A DNA stretch of 64,000 nucleotides, from assembly GCA_964006375.1 (NCBI GenBank), contig OZ023266.1:159281292-159345291 (forward strand), written 5' to 3'. The notes beneath the pieces were generated by a model. The model made no database searches and was not told the origin of the DNA. It was given only the letters and a program-made list of their open reading frames with translations. Positions within the stretch are counted from its first letter, which is position 1, and every line of letters begins with the position of its first letter. Positions 39,609 to 55,542 of this stretch are shown one piece after another. The DNA comes from Tillus elongatus (Eukaryota > Arthropoda > Insecta > Coleoptera > Cleridae). The translations under genes were made by a program, and so were the position numbers.

Positions 39609-39610
<2 letters not shown>
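39040..39610 (+). pseudogene. piggyBac-like transposase, C-terminal half
   Basis: Resumes after the LINE with blocks typical of piggyBac transposases: KKPNEYEIELLCLTDAHNAY (about 39110-39170), YTFCGQGTDGATSSLDE, QAVVRLTKCIHKTNRNVTFD, YFTSLEFAQTPWKNGLTIVG (39180-39390). After a frameshift, VPNKAKAVVHFPSMHH and KKPEIIYFYNATK-like sequence appear (39490-39606). The coding match stops at the (TA)n array at 39610, so the C-terminal Cys-rich region is missing. A TTAA at 40150-40153 preceded by an inward CCTTCTGGTGG may mark the 3' end. Confidence 0.83.

Positions 39611-39703
<93 letters not shown>
39610..39703. repeat. (TA)n microsatellite
   Basis: About 94 bp of TA dinucleotides with one TTTA break, directly truncating the piggyBac-like gene. 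Confidence 0.97.
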
Positions 39704-41580
39704 AGATTTGTGAATTCGACATTGTGTTGCGAATTCAGTTTTATTCCTCCCTAACACATAAATGCAATTTTTGTTTTCATTTTTTGTTTCCATTTTAATT
39801 AATCAAAATATTTTTTATTATGTGTTACATTACATTGAATTATGTTTCTGTTATCTATTATATTTTTGGTAACCTATAGATAACAAGACTGACAACTGAA
39901 CTAAAAGAAGGTTTAACAAAAAAAATATTTTACTACTTTAAGTTCTTGACCTTAAGTTGAATATTCTATATTTTTATGTTTTAAATTTCCTAATAAAGTC
40001 TTTTTAAATAAAACATTGTTGTAAGAAGCAACAAAATTCATTCAATCTCATGGTTTAGAGCTGAAAAATTGACGTTTTTTGGTAATATCTGCCTCTGAGG
40101 CAGATATTCCCACTGAAAGAGAAAAAAAAATCATCTTTCCACCAGAAGGTTAAAGAAAGGGTGATGTAATTAAAACATAAAGTGTATCTATTTTTTTAAT
40201 ATTTTGGTATATGATTTATTGAAATATATTCATGGATTGTTGTTGCCCTTATTTGGTGAAACTGGTCCATACTACATACAGACTTGGAGACCACTTCTCT
40301 GGCTTCACTGTTGGTTTCCGTTTTTGTAGGTGAAGGACGTAGCCAGTTAGCCAAGTCTGTATGTATTATTGAAATATAATTAGAATCACAGAATGGTACA
40401 CATATCTAAATTTATACATTCCATAAATAACGTTTCGAATGGCAGTTTGGTGGAAATCATGGATATCTACGACTTCTCTGGTCCTTTGCCATTTTCTCAA
40501 CGTTCACGTAGGTTATCAGAGATGCTAGCCTTTCTTGAGCATGACTTGTTAAGGGCGCAGACATTGTACCAGTTTATCCAACAAATAACGTTACTAGAAC
40601 CTGTGCAGTCATAAAAAGAACTATCTTGAATGCTCACAGATCACAAATAAACAAAACTACAATAATATGAGGGTGTTCCGTTAAAAACAATTGTATCAGC
40701 AACGATTTATGAGCCAGCCGGCGATTGTTAACATAATTTTATAAGATGCATCTCAAGATACCATACAATTAATGTCAATGGTTGACGTGCCAAATTTGGT
40801 TCGCATAGCTTTGTTTTTTCGATGAAAAACTCGCTAAAAACCATATAAAATCTCATAGATATTTTCCAACTCTTAACTTCCCTAATAGCTCGTTTTTGTG
40901 CTGGTAAATGCTACTTTCGAGCAACGGGATTTTCCTGATAAAATGAATCATGCAACGCGAGGTTGGAAACCAATATTTGCTGCTAAAAACGATTTATAAC
41001 TCTCGCTGGTGTCCAAACATCCTGTAGTCACGTTATCTTTTTCAGCGACATGATCCATGAAGTTTTATTCTCAAGGGAACCGTTTAAACATAACTGGCAT
41101 AACAGCCTGACATGAAGAATGTAAACTATCATCACTGCATGAAACTATGACTAATAATAATTCCCTAGACAGTAGTTTTTCTGGTAAACTATGGCACTTA
41201 AAAATCCTCATATGTAAATTTCAAAGTGTAACGAACTAACTGATTAATTTATTAATGTCCTGCAAAATATGAGGTTATCCTACCGAATCTCGTATACATA
41301 AGCATGTAACCTAACTGTTATATTCCTTATACAACTAGCACATCGAAAACTATACAACCGTGTTTTCTAGTATTTAACCCTTTACGGTTTAGTTACCCTC
41401 TTTTTAATTTTAAATAGCAACTTGGGACCCAACTAGCACAAATGTGACGAATTCGAAATGATTAGTTAATACATAAGCACCACTAATTCTACGTCTCGGT
41501 GGTGAAAATAACTTTATATTACACATTTACAATAAAAATGACGTAACATTCACCACTTATAAAGATTATGTGAAAACTGT
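39704..41580. other. No recognised gene
   Basis: AT-rich DNA. Noted only: a possible piggyBac-like 3' terminus at about 40138-40153 and a partial inverted repeat with CATACAGACTTGG (40275 and 40341). No gene supported. Confidence 0.5.
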
Positions 41581-41646
41581 AACCTGTGATGAGCACTAAT
41601 AAGTACACTTGGAGAACACCCAAATCACCACAACACATATTTCAGA

Positions 41647-41686
41647 GACCTTACGATCGTTTCGTTGACCATGTCCACATCTTCAG
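41647..41686 (-). ncRNA. Hammerhead ribozyme motif, family 3, left arm
   Basis: On the minus strand: CTGAAGA, stem II GTGGAC/GTCAAC (one mismatch), GAAAC, loop GATC, triplet GTA. The core bases are complete, but the helix I next to the core is weak. Confidence 0.6.
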
Positions 41687-41694
41687 AATTTTTC

Positions 41695-41739
41695 TTCCTC
41701 TGAAGATGTTGACATGGTCAACGAAACGATCGTAAGGTC
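41695..41739 (+). ncRNA. Hammerhead ribozyme motif, family 3, right arm
   Basis: CTGAAGA at 41700-41706, stem II GTTGAC/GTCAAC (6 bp, ATG loop), GAAAC at 41723-41727, loop GATC, cleavage triplet GTA (41732-41734). Helix I is short next to the core (CCT/AGG), then continues after an internal loop (TTCAG 41682-41686 with CTGAA 41741-41745). Helix III ACGATCGT is self-complementary. Confidence 0.7.
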
Positions 41740-41793
41740 TCTGAAATATGTGTTGTGGTGATTTGGGTGTTCTCCAAGTGTACTTATCACTCA

Positions 41794-42510
41794 TAAAGAC
41801 TTTGGAGTTACGCAACTTCTTAGCTGCATTTAAGGTATTATGAACGTCGCCGTTACCGAATGATGTAAAAGTTCAGAGGACTTGAAGGTAGCAAACGACA
41901 CTAGCCGAAATTGTATTATCTTACTGGAATGCTACATCAAAGTCGCAATCGCTTTCAAGTATCTGCGACGTTGCCAGCCTATTCATATTACACCTAATTG
42001 TTGGGGAACTTCGTGGTGATATATTCTGGTGGCAGTCACGTTTTCGTCAACATTTTGTTAAATATTCATATTTGCATATTTTTCTCCACGCAATTTGCAT
42101 AGATTCCGCCAGGATTCGTTTTACTACTGAACACCTGATTACTTTTCTAGTGCTATAAACACTCAAACTAATATTACAACTGACAATACAGTTGATTTTA
42201 AATTTTGGGGAATCGAAAAAGAGATATCAATTTAGATTTTCTAATTAAAAAAGACACACCAAGAGTAAAACATCTCATTAGTCATTTCGACATCATAATT
42301 ACTTGTCACCCCTGTCCACTTTTCTCACTGACGCATCGATTAACACATAAATGCTTCGATTTCCTTGTTTCTCCTATAAGGCTCTGCACAAAAAATAATG
42401 AAATATTGCGTTGCTGATACCACGTGATCATTGACCAATCAAAAGTCGGACAAACGTATGACCACACTGTCTTTATACAGCCACTGTAGCCGCAACAATA
42501 GCAAAGTAAC
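41794..42510. other. No recognised gene or element
   Basis: AT-rich DNA without supported features. Confidence 0.5.
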
Positions 42511-42511
42511 T

Positions 42512-43790
42512 ATTTTTTTTTATTTCAACAACACACCACGATGGCTTACAGCCCAAATACTATCGTACCGTGGGTGTCGCAAAGGGGAAAAGAGGCAACG
42601 TGTTAATTCTGGACTTGAAGGTTTGGAGGTTCGGGGGAGAAGGAAAAACATGTGCCAGCAAGGAATTCCACAACTTGGAAGTCCTCGGGGCAAAAGAGCG
42701 GGCATAACAAGATGTTCTATGTCTGGTGACCTGGACAGTAAAAGGGTGCATTCACTCTGTTCCCCTGGTAGATCTGTTGGAGGCAGCAGGTGGGGAACTA
42801 TGGAAGAAAGCTCCTCTGAGCAGTGCCCGTGCAGATACCTATAAAAGAGAGACAGGTCAGCAACGGCACGTCGGTGGGCAAGGGATGGCAGCCTTTGGGT
42901 GAGAGTAGGGTCACCAATGAGACGTATATCTCTCTTCTGAATGGAGTCCAGGATAGCGAGTGCAGAAGCGGCAGCAGCACCCCAGATGTGGGAGCAGTAT
43001 TCGAGGTTTGGCCTTATTTGTGAAATATATAAGGTATATAGATTAGCTGGTGAAAAGTATTTGCGAGCCTGGAAGAGGAAACCTAATTTCTTATCAGCCG
43101 CTTCTGCAATTGATGTAACATGTTGGTGCCAATTGAGATTTCGATCCACGGAAATGCCAACAAGTGAAAATGACTCATCACTTTGAATAACTTGGTTGTT
43201 TATTGTGATGGGTCTGGGGCTGGTGTACCTCTTATGAGAAAGAAAGCAAGACTGTGATTTGGTGGGGTTGAATTGTACAAGATTTCTACTTCCTCAGTCT
43301 AATTTTTTTGGAGATCCACGGAGATAGAACCCTCATGGGTCTGCGATCCTCATCTTATTGGGCTAAAGAGATATGCGTAGGATATTGTATATTTGAGTGG
43401 AGGGTGCTGTCGTCCGCGTAACTGTGAACTGGATTGGATGTGGAGAAGAAACAAAGTAGGGGCTAAAGCTGAACCTTGAGGAACTCCTGCATTAATTGGA
43501 TACAGTTTAGAGGAATGGCCATCTACGACAACAGAAATGCTCCGGTTGGAGAGGAAATTTGCTGTCCACGTACAGAGTTTTGGTGGTAGGCCATAGGTCG
43601 GTAGTTTATTAAGCAGCGCTGCGTGCCAGACCTGGTCGAATGCTTTGGATATGTCTAGAGCGACAATCTAAGATTCACCGTGTAGTTCCATAGACTTGTT
43701 TCAAGAATGGATGACAAAGGAAAGGAGGTCGGTAGTTGATCTGCGCTGACGGAATCCATACTGTCTGTCGTGGATTAGACTGTGTAGCAA
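42512..43790 (-). pseudogene. CR1/Jockey-type LINE, antisense copy 2
   Basis: Same family as 32701-34660. The C-terminal part is well kept: MDRNLNWHQHVTSIAEAADK, LYISQIRPNLEYCSHIWGAA and IQKRDIRLIGDPTLTQRLPS (42520-43149). Right of it lie broken RT pieces (GVPQG region at about 43470-43490, DISKAFDQ at about 43630-43670). It is 5'-truncated near 43790. The antisense 3' end shows a short oligo-T run (42512-42521), i.e. a poly(A) tail. Confidence 0.86.
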
Positions 43791-44255
43791 TGTTGAGTCA
43801 TAGTCCCAATTTGTTAATGGCGCTATTCATCTAAATGATGAAATCAATAAATATACTCAAAATCTGGTCTAAATACAGAACCAGATACTTATTCTGTGGC
43901 TTCACAGAGAAATTATTTTGCCTGTGGATACTGCAAAAATTGAATCCAGTTGTAGAAAGAAAACAACCTCTTCTAATGTCACAAGTCTCTACTTCCATGT
44001 TAACTCTGGAACGGTTTGACCAACAGGAAACAACAACAGCTGCTTTTGAACTTGCGTTAAAGTCTTAAAAGTGCTTATCTCTAATTAGTAATTAAAAAAA
44101 AAACTAGCTAAAGAAAATTAGACATACATCACATAACTTTAAAATTAAATCCAAGACAAAAAAAAAAAACTAAATTCAGTCAACGGTGAGATTTCAACCA
44201 GCGTTCCTTTGCTAATTAGCAAGCTGTCCATTTATTCGATCACAGTAACAGGAGA
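43791..44255. other. No recognised gene
   Basis: A small frame at 43835-44068 has no recognisable family and lies in repeat-dense DNA, so it is not called. Confidence 0.45.
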
Positions 44256-45117
44256 ATATTGTGCTCCAGAGGGGCCTGGATATACTGATTTCCAACATAA
44301 GGGAGGTTTTCCGGTCCAACCTGGCGTATGGCTACGTCCCAAAGGCCTGGCGCCGGGTTAGGGGGTCTTCAATCCCAAGCCGGGAAGGGAGGACTACACG
44401 CTGGCCAAGGCGTACAGGCTAATCAGCCTTACATCATTTCTGCTTAAGGCATTCGAAAATATAGTAGATAGGTTTATCTTGGGAGGGATCCTAAAGGATC
44501 ACCCCTTCCATAAAGGTCAGCACGCGTACCAGCGGGGAAGTCGACGGAAACGGCGCTCCATGCTGTGACACGGAAGGTGGAAAGGGCTTTACACTAAGGG
44601 AAGAGCGCATTAGCTGTGTTCTTCGATGTGGAGGGGGCCTTTGATAAGGCAAGGACGGATACGGTCTGTACCGCCCTACACGATAGGGGAACGCCGAGGT
44701 CCCTAATAAGCTGGGTGGCGAGCATGCTGGAGGACAGGAGAATTTCGCTGACCTTGACGGGCCGGGGGCTGGACGTTGGGGTGACTGGCGGCTGTCCTCA
44801 GGACAGCTGAATATCGCCCCATCTATGGTTATGGACGGCTTCTTGGAGCGACTCTCTGAGAATGGCTTCTAGAAGACACCTCACATTGATAGGCGTAGAG
44901 AGGGATCCCATTTGCCAGGAATGCGGCGAGGATGAAGAAACGTCCTATCACTACTTGCGAGGCTTTTGTGAGTCTTCGAGCAGAATTGTTGGGATTGAGG
45001 ACTCTGCAGAGGAATCAGGTAAGTACCGTCCAATTGAAGACCGTCACGGCCTTCATCTCGAGGTCGAGGCGGTTTGGCGATAGAACCGAGGAAGAGTAGA
45101 GCATGGTTGCTGGGTTG
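44256..45117 (+). pseudogene. RNase H LINE (copy D) with large internal deletion
   Basis: RT blocks are readable across frameshifts: YRLISLTSFLLKAFENIVDR (about 44427-44475), then FFDVEGAFDKARTD with the catalytic Asp (44619-44660) and GGCPQDS, where the usual Gly after PQ is Asp. After ENGF the sequence jumps at about 44870 to RRHLTLIGVERDPICQECGE, skipping the part that spans 37300-38700 in copy C (about 1.4 kb, including YADD and RNase H). The 3' tail is interrupted at 45117 by R1 copy 2, and its (CTA)n end appears at 50086. Confidence 0.83.
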
Positions 45118-50272
<5,155 letters not shown>

Positions 50273-51419
50273 ATATTGTGCAATAAAAGTAGATAATCCG
50301 TAATAGTCTTCAGTTGTTTATTTGTAATATGTAAAGTCTTAAGAGGCATATTTTAACAAATGAGAAGAGTAGCATAAATCTAGAATATTCTAATATAAAC
50401 ATTTTATGCAATATTTAAGATATCATTAAACACAATAAGTATACCAATTTTCATGTTTCAAATCTCCAGGTTGACATTTACAGGAGAAAAATTATAAAAA
50501 TTTCAAAGTAGATCTTCTGGTACTTCTTCAACTTTTGGCGCCATGAAAAGATGTCTTTAATATTTAATAGAATTTGTTAAGCACATCCAATCTTTTGGTC
50601 TTGCGTCTTCTTTGGCTTTTAGTGGCACTAAACTTTGGCTTCATTATGCACCTATAACTTTTTTTTCTTTGATCTAGATTTTGGCACAGAGTTTAGTTTT
50701 CACAAAGTTAACCAGCCTGCCAAATTGAGTTGCCACAGGTTTGCTTTTTTACGGAGATATGAATTTTTTCCCAAAGAAAACCCAAAATTTTCCCGGAAAA
50801 CCAAGATAGATTTTTCTGGCTAAGGAACTTACCCAAGCTTGGTGTTTGCTTCGGTCTTAAAAACCGTTCTCTTCCTCATCGAAGATGCCGGATGTGAGAA
50901 ATTAATTCTCAACCAATTACATTTGTGTTCTTCTAAAACTCGCAAATTGTTTTTATATAGTCCAGTGGTTGCTGTTCATTCACACATTAGTCAAAACAAC
51001 CACTTCCTTAAAAGTTCATGATTTAATAACCCTCTGCAATTTAAACAGGTGAGTACAATCGCTGTCTTCGTACACGCGCTAATTTTAAATATTTAACTTT
51101 CTGTTTACACTAAACATTTTGAACTTTTTTATATTATATTACTTGTTAGTCACTTTTACATTCAATTCTCAATACTTTTTAATTGTCTTTGTTTACATTG
51201 AATCCAATCTAATATAATTTATTTTCTTATAATTAATTATCTCATTCTCATTACCAAAATACATAATTTTAATTTTACTTATCTCAATATACCACTTTTA
51301 ATTATTAAACTCAATATCAAAACCTGCATTAGGCTTCTTATCATAGCAATATATTTACTTAAAATTGTGGGTGCCAGTTGCAATTTTTAAGCAACTAACA
51401 ATATTACCGTCACAAAAAC

Positions 51420-51422
<3 letters not shown>
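50273..51422. other. Mostly unrecognised; long-arm fragment at 50690-50840
   Basis: 50690-50840 matches the long-arm module (TTTTACGGAGATATGAATTT, GGCTAAGGAACTTACCCAAG). The rest is AT-rich with no supported gene. Confidence 0.5.
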
Positions 51423-51516
<94 letters not shown>

Positions 51517-51650
51517 TGAAACTGACCATGGATATGGATTCCAGGGAGCCTAGTTCGCGCTCATTTGAAGAAATTTTTTCAAAATTAAAAAGTCTGGATC
51601 TCCTCATTATTGAATATTTTAAAGAAAATTAACTAAAGATGACGTGTTGG
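51423..51650. repeat. (TA)n array and outer module
   Basis: TA dinucleotides 51423-51513, then the outer module in inverted orientation (AAATTGAAACTGACCATGGA, TCCTCATTATTGAATATTTT). Confidence 0.85.
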
Positions 51651-52178
51651 AGAATTAAAAGAAATATATTTCGCTTTTACTTAACTTTTCCATAATTAAG
51701 ACGCGTACTGTATAATAAACGTTCCAGTAGCTTAGATTTTAGGTAAGACCAAGATAAAGCAAATTATGAAGCCTTGATTATCAAAGTTCTAGGTAAAGTG
51801 GTCTCAGACAGGAAATCCACATTGATATGATGAAGGCAATCGTCAAGGATTCCGGTTTCCAACAAAGTAAAGCTCCGACCTGATTCTTGTTGCTTTTCTT
51901 CATTAGAAAAGTGATCGCACTGTCTGACGTTGTAGATAGTTATCCTCGGTGCAATCTCTTCGCCACATGATGTCCTAGTGCACGCTTCTCCCAAGATCGA
52001 CGTAACGTCACCAGGGATTCTCCTATTTCCAATTACTCTCAGCAAAACTCCCGAGTCCTCTAGAGAGCTTTTAGATGTTACACTAAACGTATGTTGCAAA
52101 TTGTTAAATTCACTTTAGCATGTTCTACATTAGGGTGGTTTAAAAAGCCTGCTGGTCTGTATTATTTTTGGAAATTAG
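51651..52178. other. No recognised gene
   Basis: An antisense open frame of 111 codons (51764-52099) shows no family I recognise and is not called. Confidence 0.45.
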
Positions 52179-52189
52179 TCACAGTTAGA
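52179..52189. repeat. SINE target-site duplication, left
   Basis: TCACAGTTAGA, repeated exactly at 52544-52554. Confidence 0.85.
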
Positions 52190-52543
52190 GTTGTTTGTTT
52201 GTGTTTCTTTAACGTCGATATATTTTCGCGACTATAGTCAATCACCGACGCCAGGGAGCAGTTTTACCTCAGTATCTTGGAAATGTCGCTAAGCTCCTGT
52301 CTTTCTGTAAGCTTGGTAGGGATATTAAACGTGCCCAATATCAAATGGACACGGGACCGACGGTTTACGCCCCCTTCGAAAGGCGGGACATACAGACATT
52401 CAACTTGCTCAAATACAATGCCAAAACCTCGGTTGATGTTAATGCTACAGTATGTACTGAAAAAGTGAAAGGAGAACCCTGGATCTAACCCAGTACCCGT
52501 CGGTTCAGAGGCACAAGTGCTTACCACTGAACCACCGAGGCTC
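52190..52543 (-). mobile_element. tRNA-derived SINE with 11-bp target-site duplication
   Basis: On the minus strand it begins GAGCCTCGG and carries a polymerase III box A (TGGTTCAGTGGTAAGC, 52519-52534) and box B (GGTTAGATCC, 52481-52490) at tRNA-like spacing. A tRNA-unrelated body follows (GAGCAAGTTGAATGTCTG, ATTGGGCACGTTTAATATCC), then a 3' end GTTAAAGAAACACAAACAAAC. Flanking 11-bp duplications (52179-52189, 52544-52554) define it at 354 bp. It depends on a LINE for mobility; the partner is not identified. Other copies: 9848-10170 and a fragment at 52862-53030. Confidence 0.88.
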
Positions 52544-52554
52544 TCACAGTTAGA
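52544..52554. repeat. SINE target-site duplication, right
   Basis: TCACAGTTAGA, matching 52179-52189. Confidence 0.85.
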
Positions 52555-52591
52555 ATTAATCCAAATATTTTATTTGGAGATAGCTTTATTT

Positions 52592-53355
52592 GGTAATCCT
52601 GTATTGTAGACACCTCTTTAGTAAACAAACAATTCGGGTGAAATCGGAACGTGAAGTGGACGCTCTACGATGTGCACTGTTGCCAGATGAGTATTAGCAA
52701 GGGTCATTTTAAATATAGAATGAAATCAAGGGGTGAACAAATGTTTTTATAATGTAAATAAATTATAATATGGCGTCATCTACATAAATCGATATTTGAC
52801 ATATTTTACGGAAAGCAGAAGGAAAACGGAAATGTAAACAGTTAATTTTCAGACATGGTGGTCCATGGGGGAAAACGTGGGCCTCTCCTTCTTTTTTAGG
52901 TACATCAGTAACATCAACAGAGGTTGTGCCATTGTGATTGAGCAAGGTAATCTGCACGTTCCACCCTGCCCAGGGGGCGTAAAGCCGTCGGTTCCGTGCC
53001 CATGTGATGTTGGGCACGTTAAAGACCCAAATTTCCCGGACAGTGAAGTGAATGAATCACACTTTAGTAAAGTCAATGAAGCAATTTCCGTTGCAAATTG
53101 CTTTCCCCCCTACATTTCTGTTTTCCTACTGCTTTCCGCAAAATATGTCAAATATCGATTTATGTAGATGACGCCATATTATAGTTTATTTACATTATAA
53201 AAACATTTGTTCACCCCTTGATTTCCTTCTTTTTTTAAAATGACCTTTGCTAATACTCATCTGGCAACAGTGCACATCGTACAGCGTCCACTTCATGTTC
53301 CGATTTCACCCGAATTGTTTGTTTACTGAAGAAGTGTCTACAATGCAGGATTACC
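52592..53355. mobile_element. Fold-back element with ~250 bp inverted repeats
   Basis: The left arm 52592-52847 (GGTAATCCTGTATTGTAGAC at the tip) pairs with the right arm 53105-53355 almost throughout. The spacer holds a fragment of the SINE. No transposase. It looks like a MITE or fold-back transposon that received a SINE insertion. Confidence 0.85.
52862..53030 (+). mobile_element. SINE fragment inside the fold-back element
   Basis: Matches the body and near-3' part of the SINE at 52190-52543 in the opposite orientation (GAGCAAGGTAATCTGCACGT, GTTGGGCACGTTAAAGACCC). The tRNA head is missing. Confidence 0.75.
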
Positions 53356-53723
53356 CAGTATTTAACTACCAAAATATAAGTAATATTCGATAATTTTTAA
53401 TAAAACATTTGGCAAGCCAGTCTGTAGAAATATCTTGCACTGCAAAAGAGTAAAAGGTTTTTCCTGTATCTCTAGACAGTATCTACAACATCTACAATAT
53501 CTGCAAACAAATTTTTTAACATGGCCGACCTCGGGAGAAATTCTGATAGCTGAAAAACCGCAAAATTTTATTACTTTTTCATTCTTTCTTAAATACCTGA
53601 TTTTTTTTTTTGACTTCAGCACTTATTATATAATTTTTTTGAAGTGAATGACCTACAATATTTTTTCTACGGCGTAGTAGTACGGCCAATAATAGCGCCA
53701 CAGCGTCTTTTAAATAAATTTGA

Positions 53724-53860
53724 TATCATCAATTTATTTGTTAGTCCATTAATGAAATAGAGGCGTACACTGTGTCTTTGGCCTGCTCTGGATCCCTCGG
53801 TGGCAGAGCAGGCCAAAAACACAGTGTAGGCCTCTGTTCCACAAATAAATTGATGAAATG
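53724..53860. repeat. Hairpin at the head of the Penelope-like fragment
   Basis: The left arm 53724-53790 and right arm 53804-53860 are inverted copies with small indels and a 13-base loop. The right arm lies inside the GIY-YIG reading frame, so the left arm is an inverted piece of the element's own coding DNA. Confidence 0.85.
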
Positions 53861-54260
53861 TTGGCAAAAAGAACCAGACATTAAGGTAGCCAAATACAAT
53901 TTGGTAACTGGAAGATCTTTAGTTTCAAACATAAAAGACAAAGTGGATAAAGTGATGAGATCAGATGTGATTTATGAACTGTCGTGTGTTGACTGTAACA
54001 AGAAGTACGTAGGACAAACATCTCAAACTCTAAAACAAAGAATGACTGCATATAAAAGTGACACAAAACTTAGACCAGATAGATGTGCTTTAGCTTTGCA
54101 TGCTCAAAAATTGGGCCATAGAATTGATTATAACAATGTAAAAATACTAGACGCGGAGAGCAATTATAAGAAACGAATATTTTTAGAAATGTGTTACATT
54201 AATAACTTAAAAGAACCAATCAATGAGAGGGCAGACATAAAAAATCTCAGTTTAATCTAA
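53772..54260 (+). pseudogene. Penelope-like element C-terminus (GIY-YIG endonuclease)
   Basis: Open frame of 162 codons; the real protein would begin far upstream. A GIY-YIG domain fills residues 64-145: VIYELSC (66-72) and KYVGQT (78-83) are the two signature blocks, with Arg90 after them and Glu139 (RIFLEM) in the acidic position. A Cys pair lies between the blocks (C72, C75), as in many Penelope-like proteins. A stop follows NLSLI. In this family the endonuclease is fused behind a reverse transcriptase and nicks target DNA; here the RT part is lost and replaced by an inverted hairpin. It could be a 5'-truncated insertion. Nuclease homologues outside Penelope-like elements are possible but less likely. 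Confidence 0.82.
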
Positions 54261-55291
54261 TCAGATCTACTAAGGTTGGAAAGTGATATATATGACCTCT
54301 AAGTTAAAATTCAAAAATAAATAATTGTGATTAGTCAGGAATTACAAGAAAAGCTACATGGAAAACTTTATAGTTTTTCTCCTTAAAAAGTTAAAGTGAC
54401 AATTTAGAATGTCCAAATTGGTAACTTTTAAACAAAAATTCTGAACACGATGCGTGAAATATATTGCATGAAATGTCTTTAAAATCATAAATTTATGTTC
54501 TAAGTATTACTGTTCTTCGCCTGATTAAAATACTTGCAAAAAAAATCTATTTGAAATAGAAATTATTTGCTATGAACGACTCGAAACTGTAAAAAAATAC
54601 ATATAACCCCCTTATTACACCAGATGCCATATGCCTTATGCAGCATAGCTCAGTGCTAAAGGCGATTGGCAGGTTTTTACTAATTTTTAACCTTAAATAT
54701 GGTCACATTATATGCTTCCTATGACTTTTTTGCGAAATTTTATTTAAAAGAATATTAACGAGATAAGGTTGTTTGTTGTTGTCCTAACTTGGTGAAACCT
54801 GTCCATACTTAAAACAGCCGCAGTGACTTTTCTGTGGCTTTATAAGCGCTTATTTTTTCTCTGCAGCCGATTTTTCTTTTAATGGAAAAACACAATGTTG
54901 CTTATGAAGCCACAGAAAAAGCCTCCACGTCTGTATTCAGATCGGAGTGTGTAATTTTTAAGTACTATCTAGAGTAACTGCGATCAGCACATCATTTTAC
55001 ACCAATGGTGTCGGCATCGTTGTGAGCTTGTGATCTAGTGCTGCTGCATAATCCTCAGCTGCCGCTTTTTGTGGAAAATGTTAAAGTAGAAAAGGTTTTT
55101 CCAGACTCTGATGGAACAGTGCAGGCTTATAAAGTGCGGCTGCAAAGTAGGCAAATGCTTCGTTGGCCAGTACAACTATTGTATCCTTCATTCTGCGAGG
55201 TGGGAGGATGTTGAGTAATCTGGTGACACACAATCTCTGTTATTTAATTCGGCAACAAGGGTTAGTCGTCAGCTCATCTTTGCAACAGCGT
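54261..55291. other. No recognised gene; small fold-back at 54829-54922
   Basis: Arms of about 23 bp (CTTTTCTGTGGCTTTATAAG near 54829 and its inverse near 54900). Otherwise unrecognised. Confidence 0.5.
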
Positions 55292-55381
55292 ACATATTAA
55301 AAGGTCAACATGAAGATAGAAACATATTAAAAGGTCAGCATGAAAATAGAAACATATTAAAAGGTCAGCATGAAAATAGAA
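55292..55381. repeat. Three 30 bp tandem units
   Basis: Units at 55292, 55322 and 55352 (ACATATTAAAAGGTCAGCAT plus 10 bp). The last two are identical and the first has two differences. Confidence 0.93.
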
Positions 55382-55542
55382 ACTTTATAACGACCACAGC
55401 TGTAGAACTACCTAAAATTTGTTTAAATGGATTAAATGTACAAAAGCTGAATTAGCACAGGCGTGTATCTTTTTAACGAACCCAATCATTTTTTATAACA
55501 CGCTACATAAGATTGAGAAAATGGCAGAGTATACTAAAAAAA

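Larger units (their letters stand above)
41568..41788. repeat. Hammerhead repeat family 3, locus I (fold-back)
   Basis: Two inverted arms (about 41588-41686 and 41697-41793) each carry a hammerhead motif, facing away from a short centre. The flanking words CACTTATAAAGAT (41554) and CACTCATAAAGAC (41789) resemble a diverged target-site duplication. Confidence 0.8.

Noticed and set aside
40245..40275. GAAACTGGTC near 40258 and the related GAAACCTGTC near 54792, as further hammerheads
   Set aside because: The GAAAC box and triplet are there, but no CTGANGA box or stem II lies at the required distance. They may be degenerate relatives, not supportable as ribozymes.
51764..52099. 111-codon antisense frame
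   Set aside because: No recognisable domain and no repeat copy in the window; length alone is not evidence in 64 kb.
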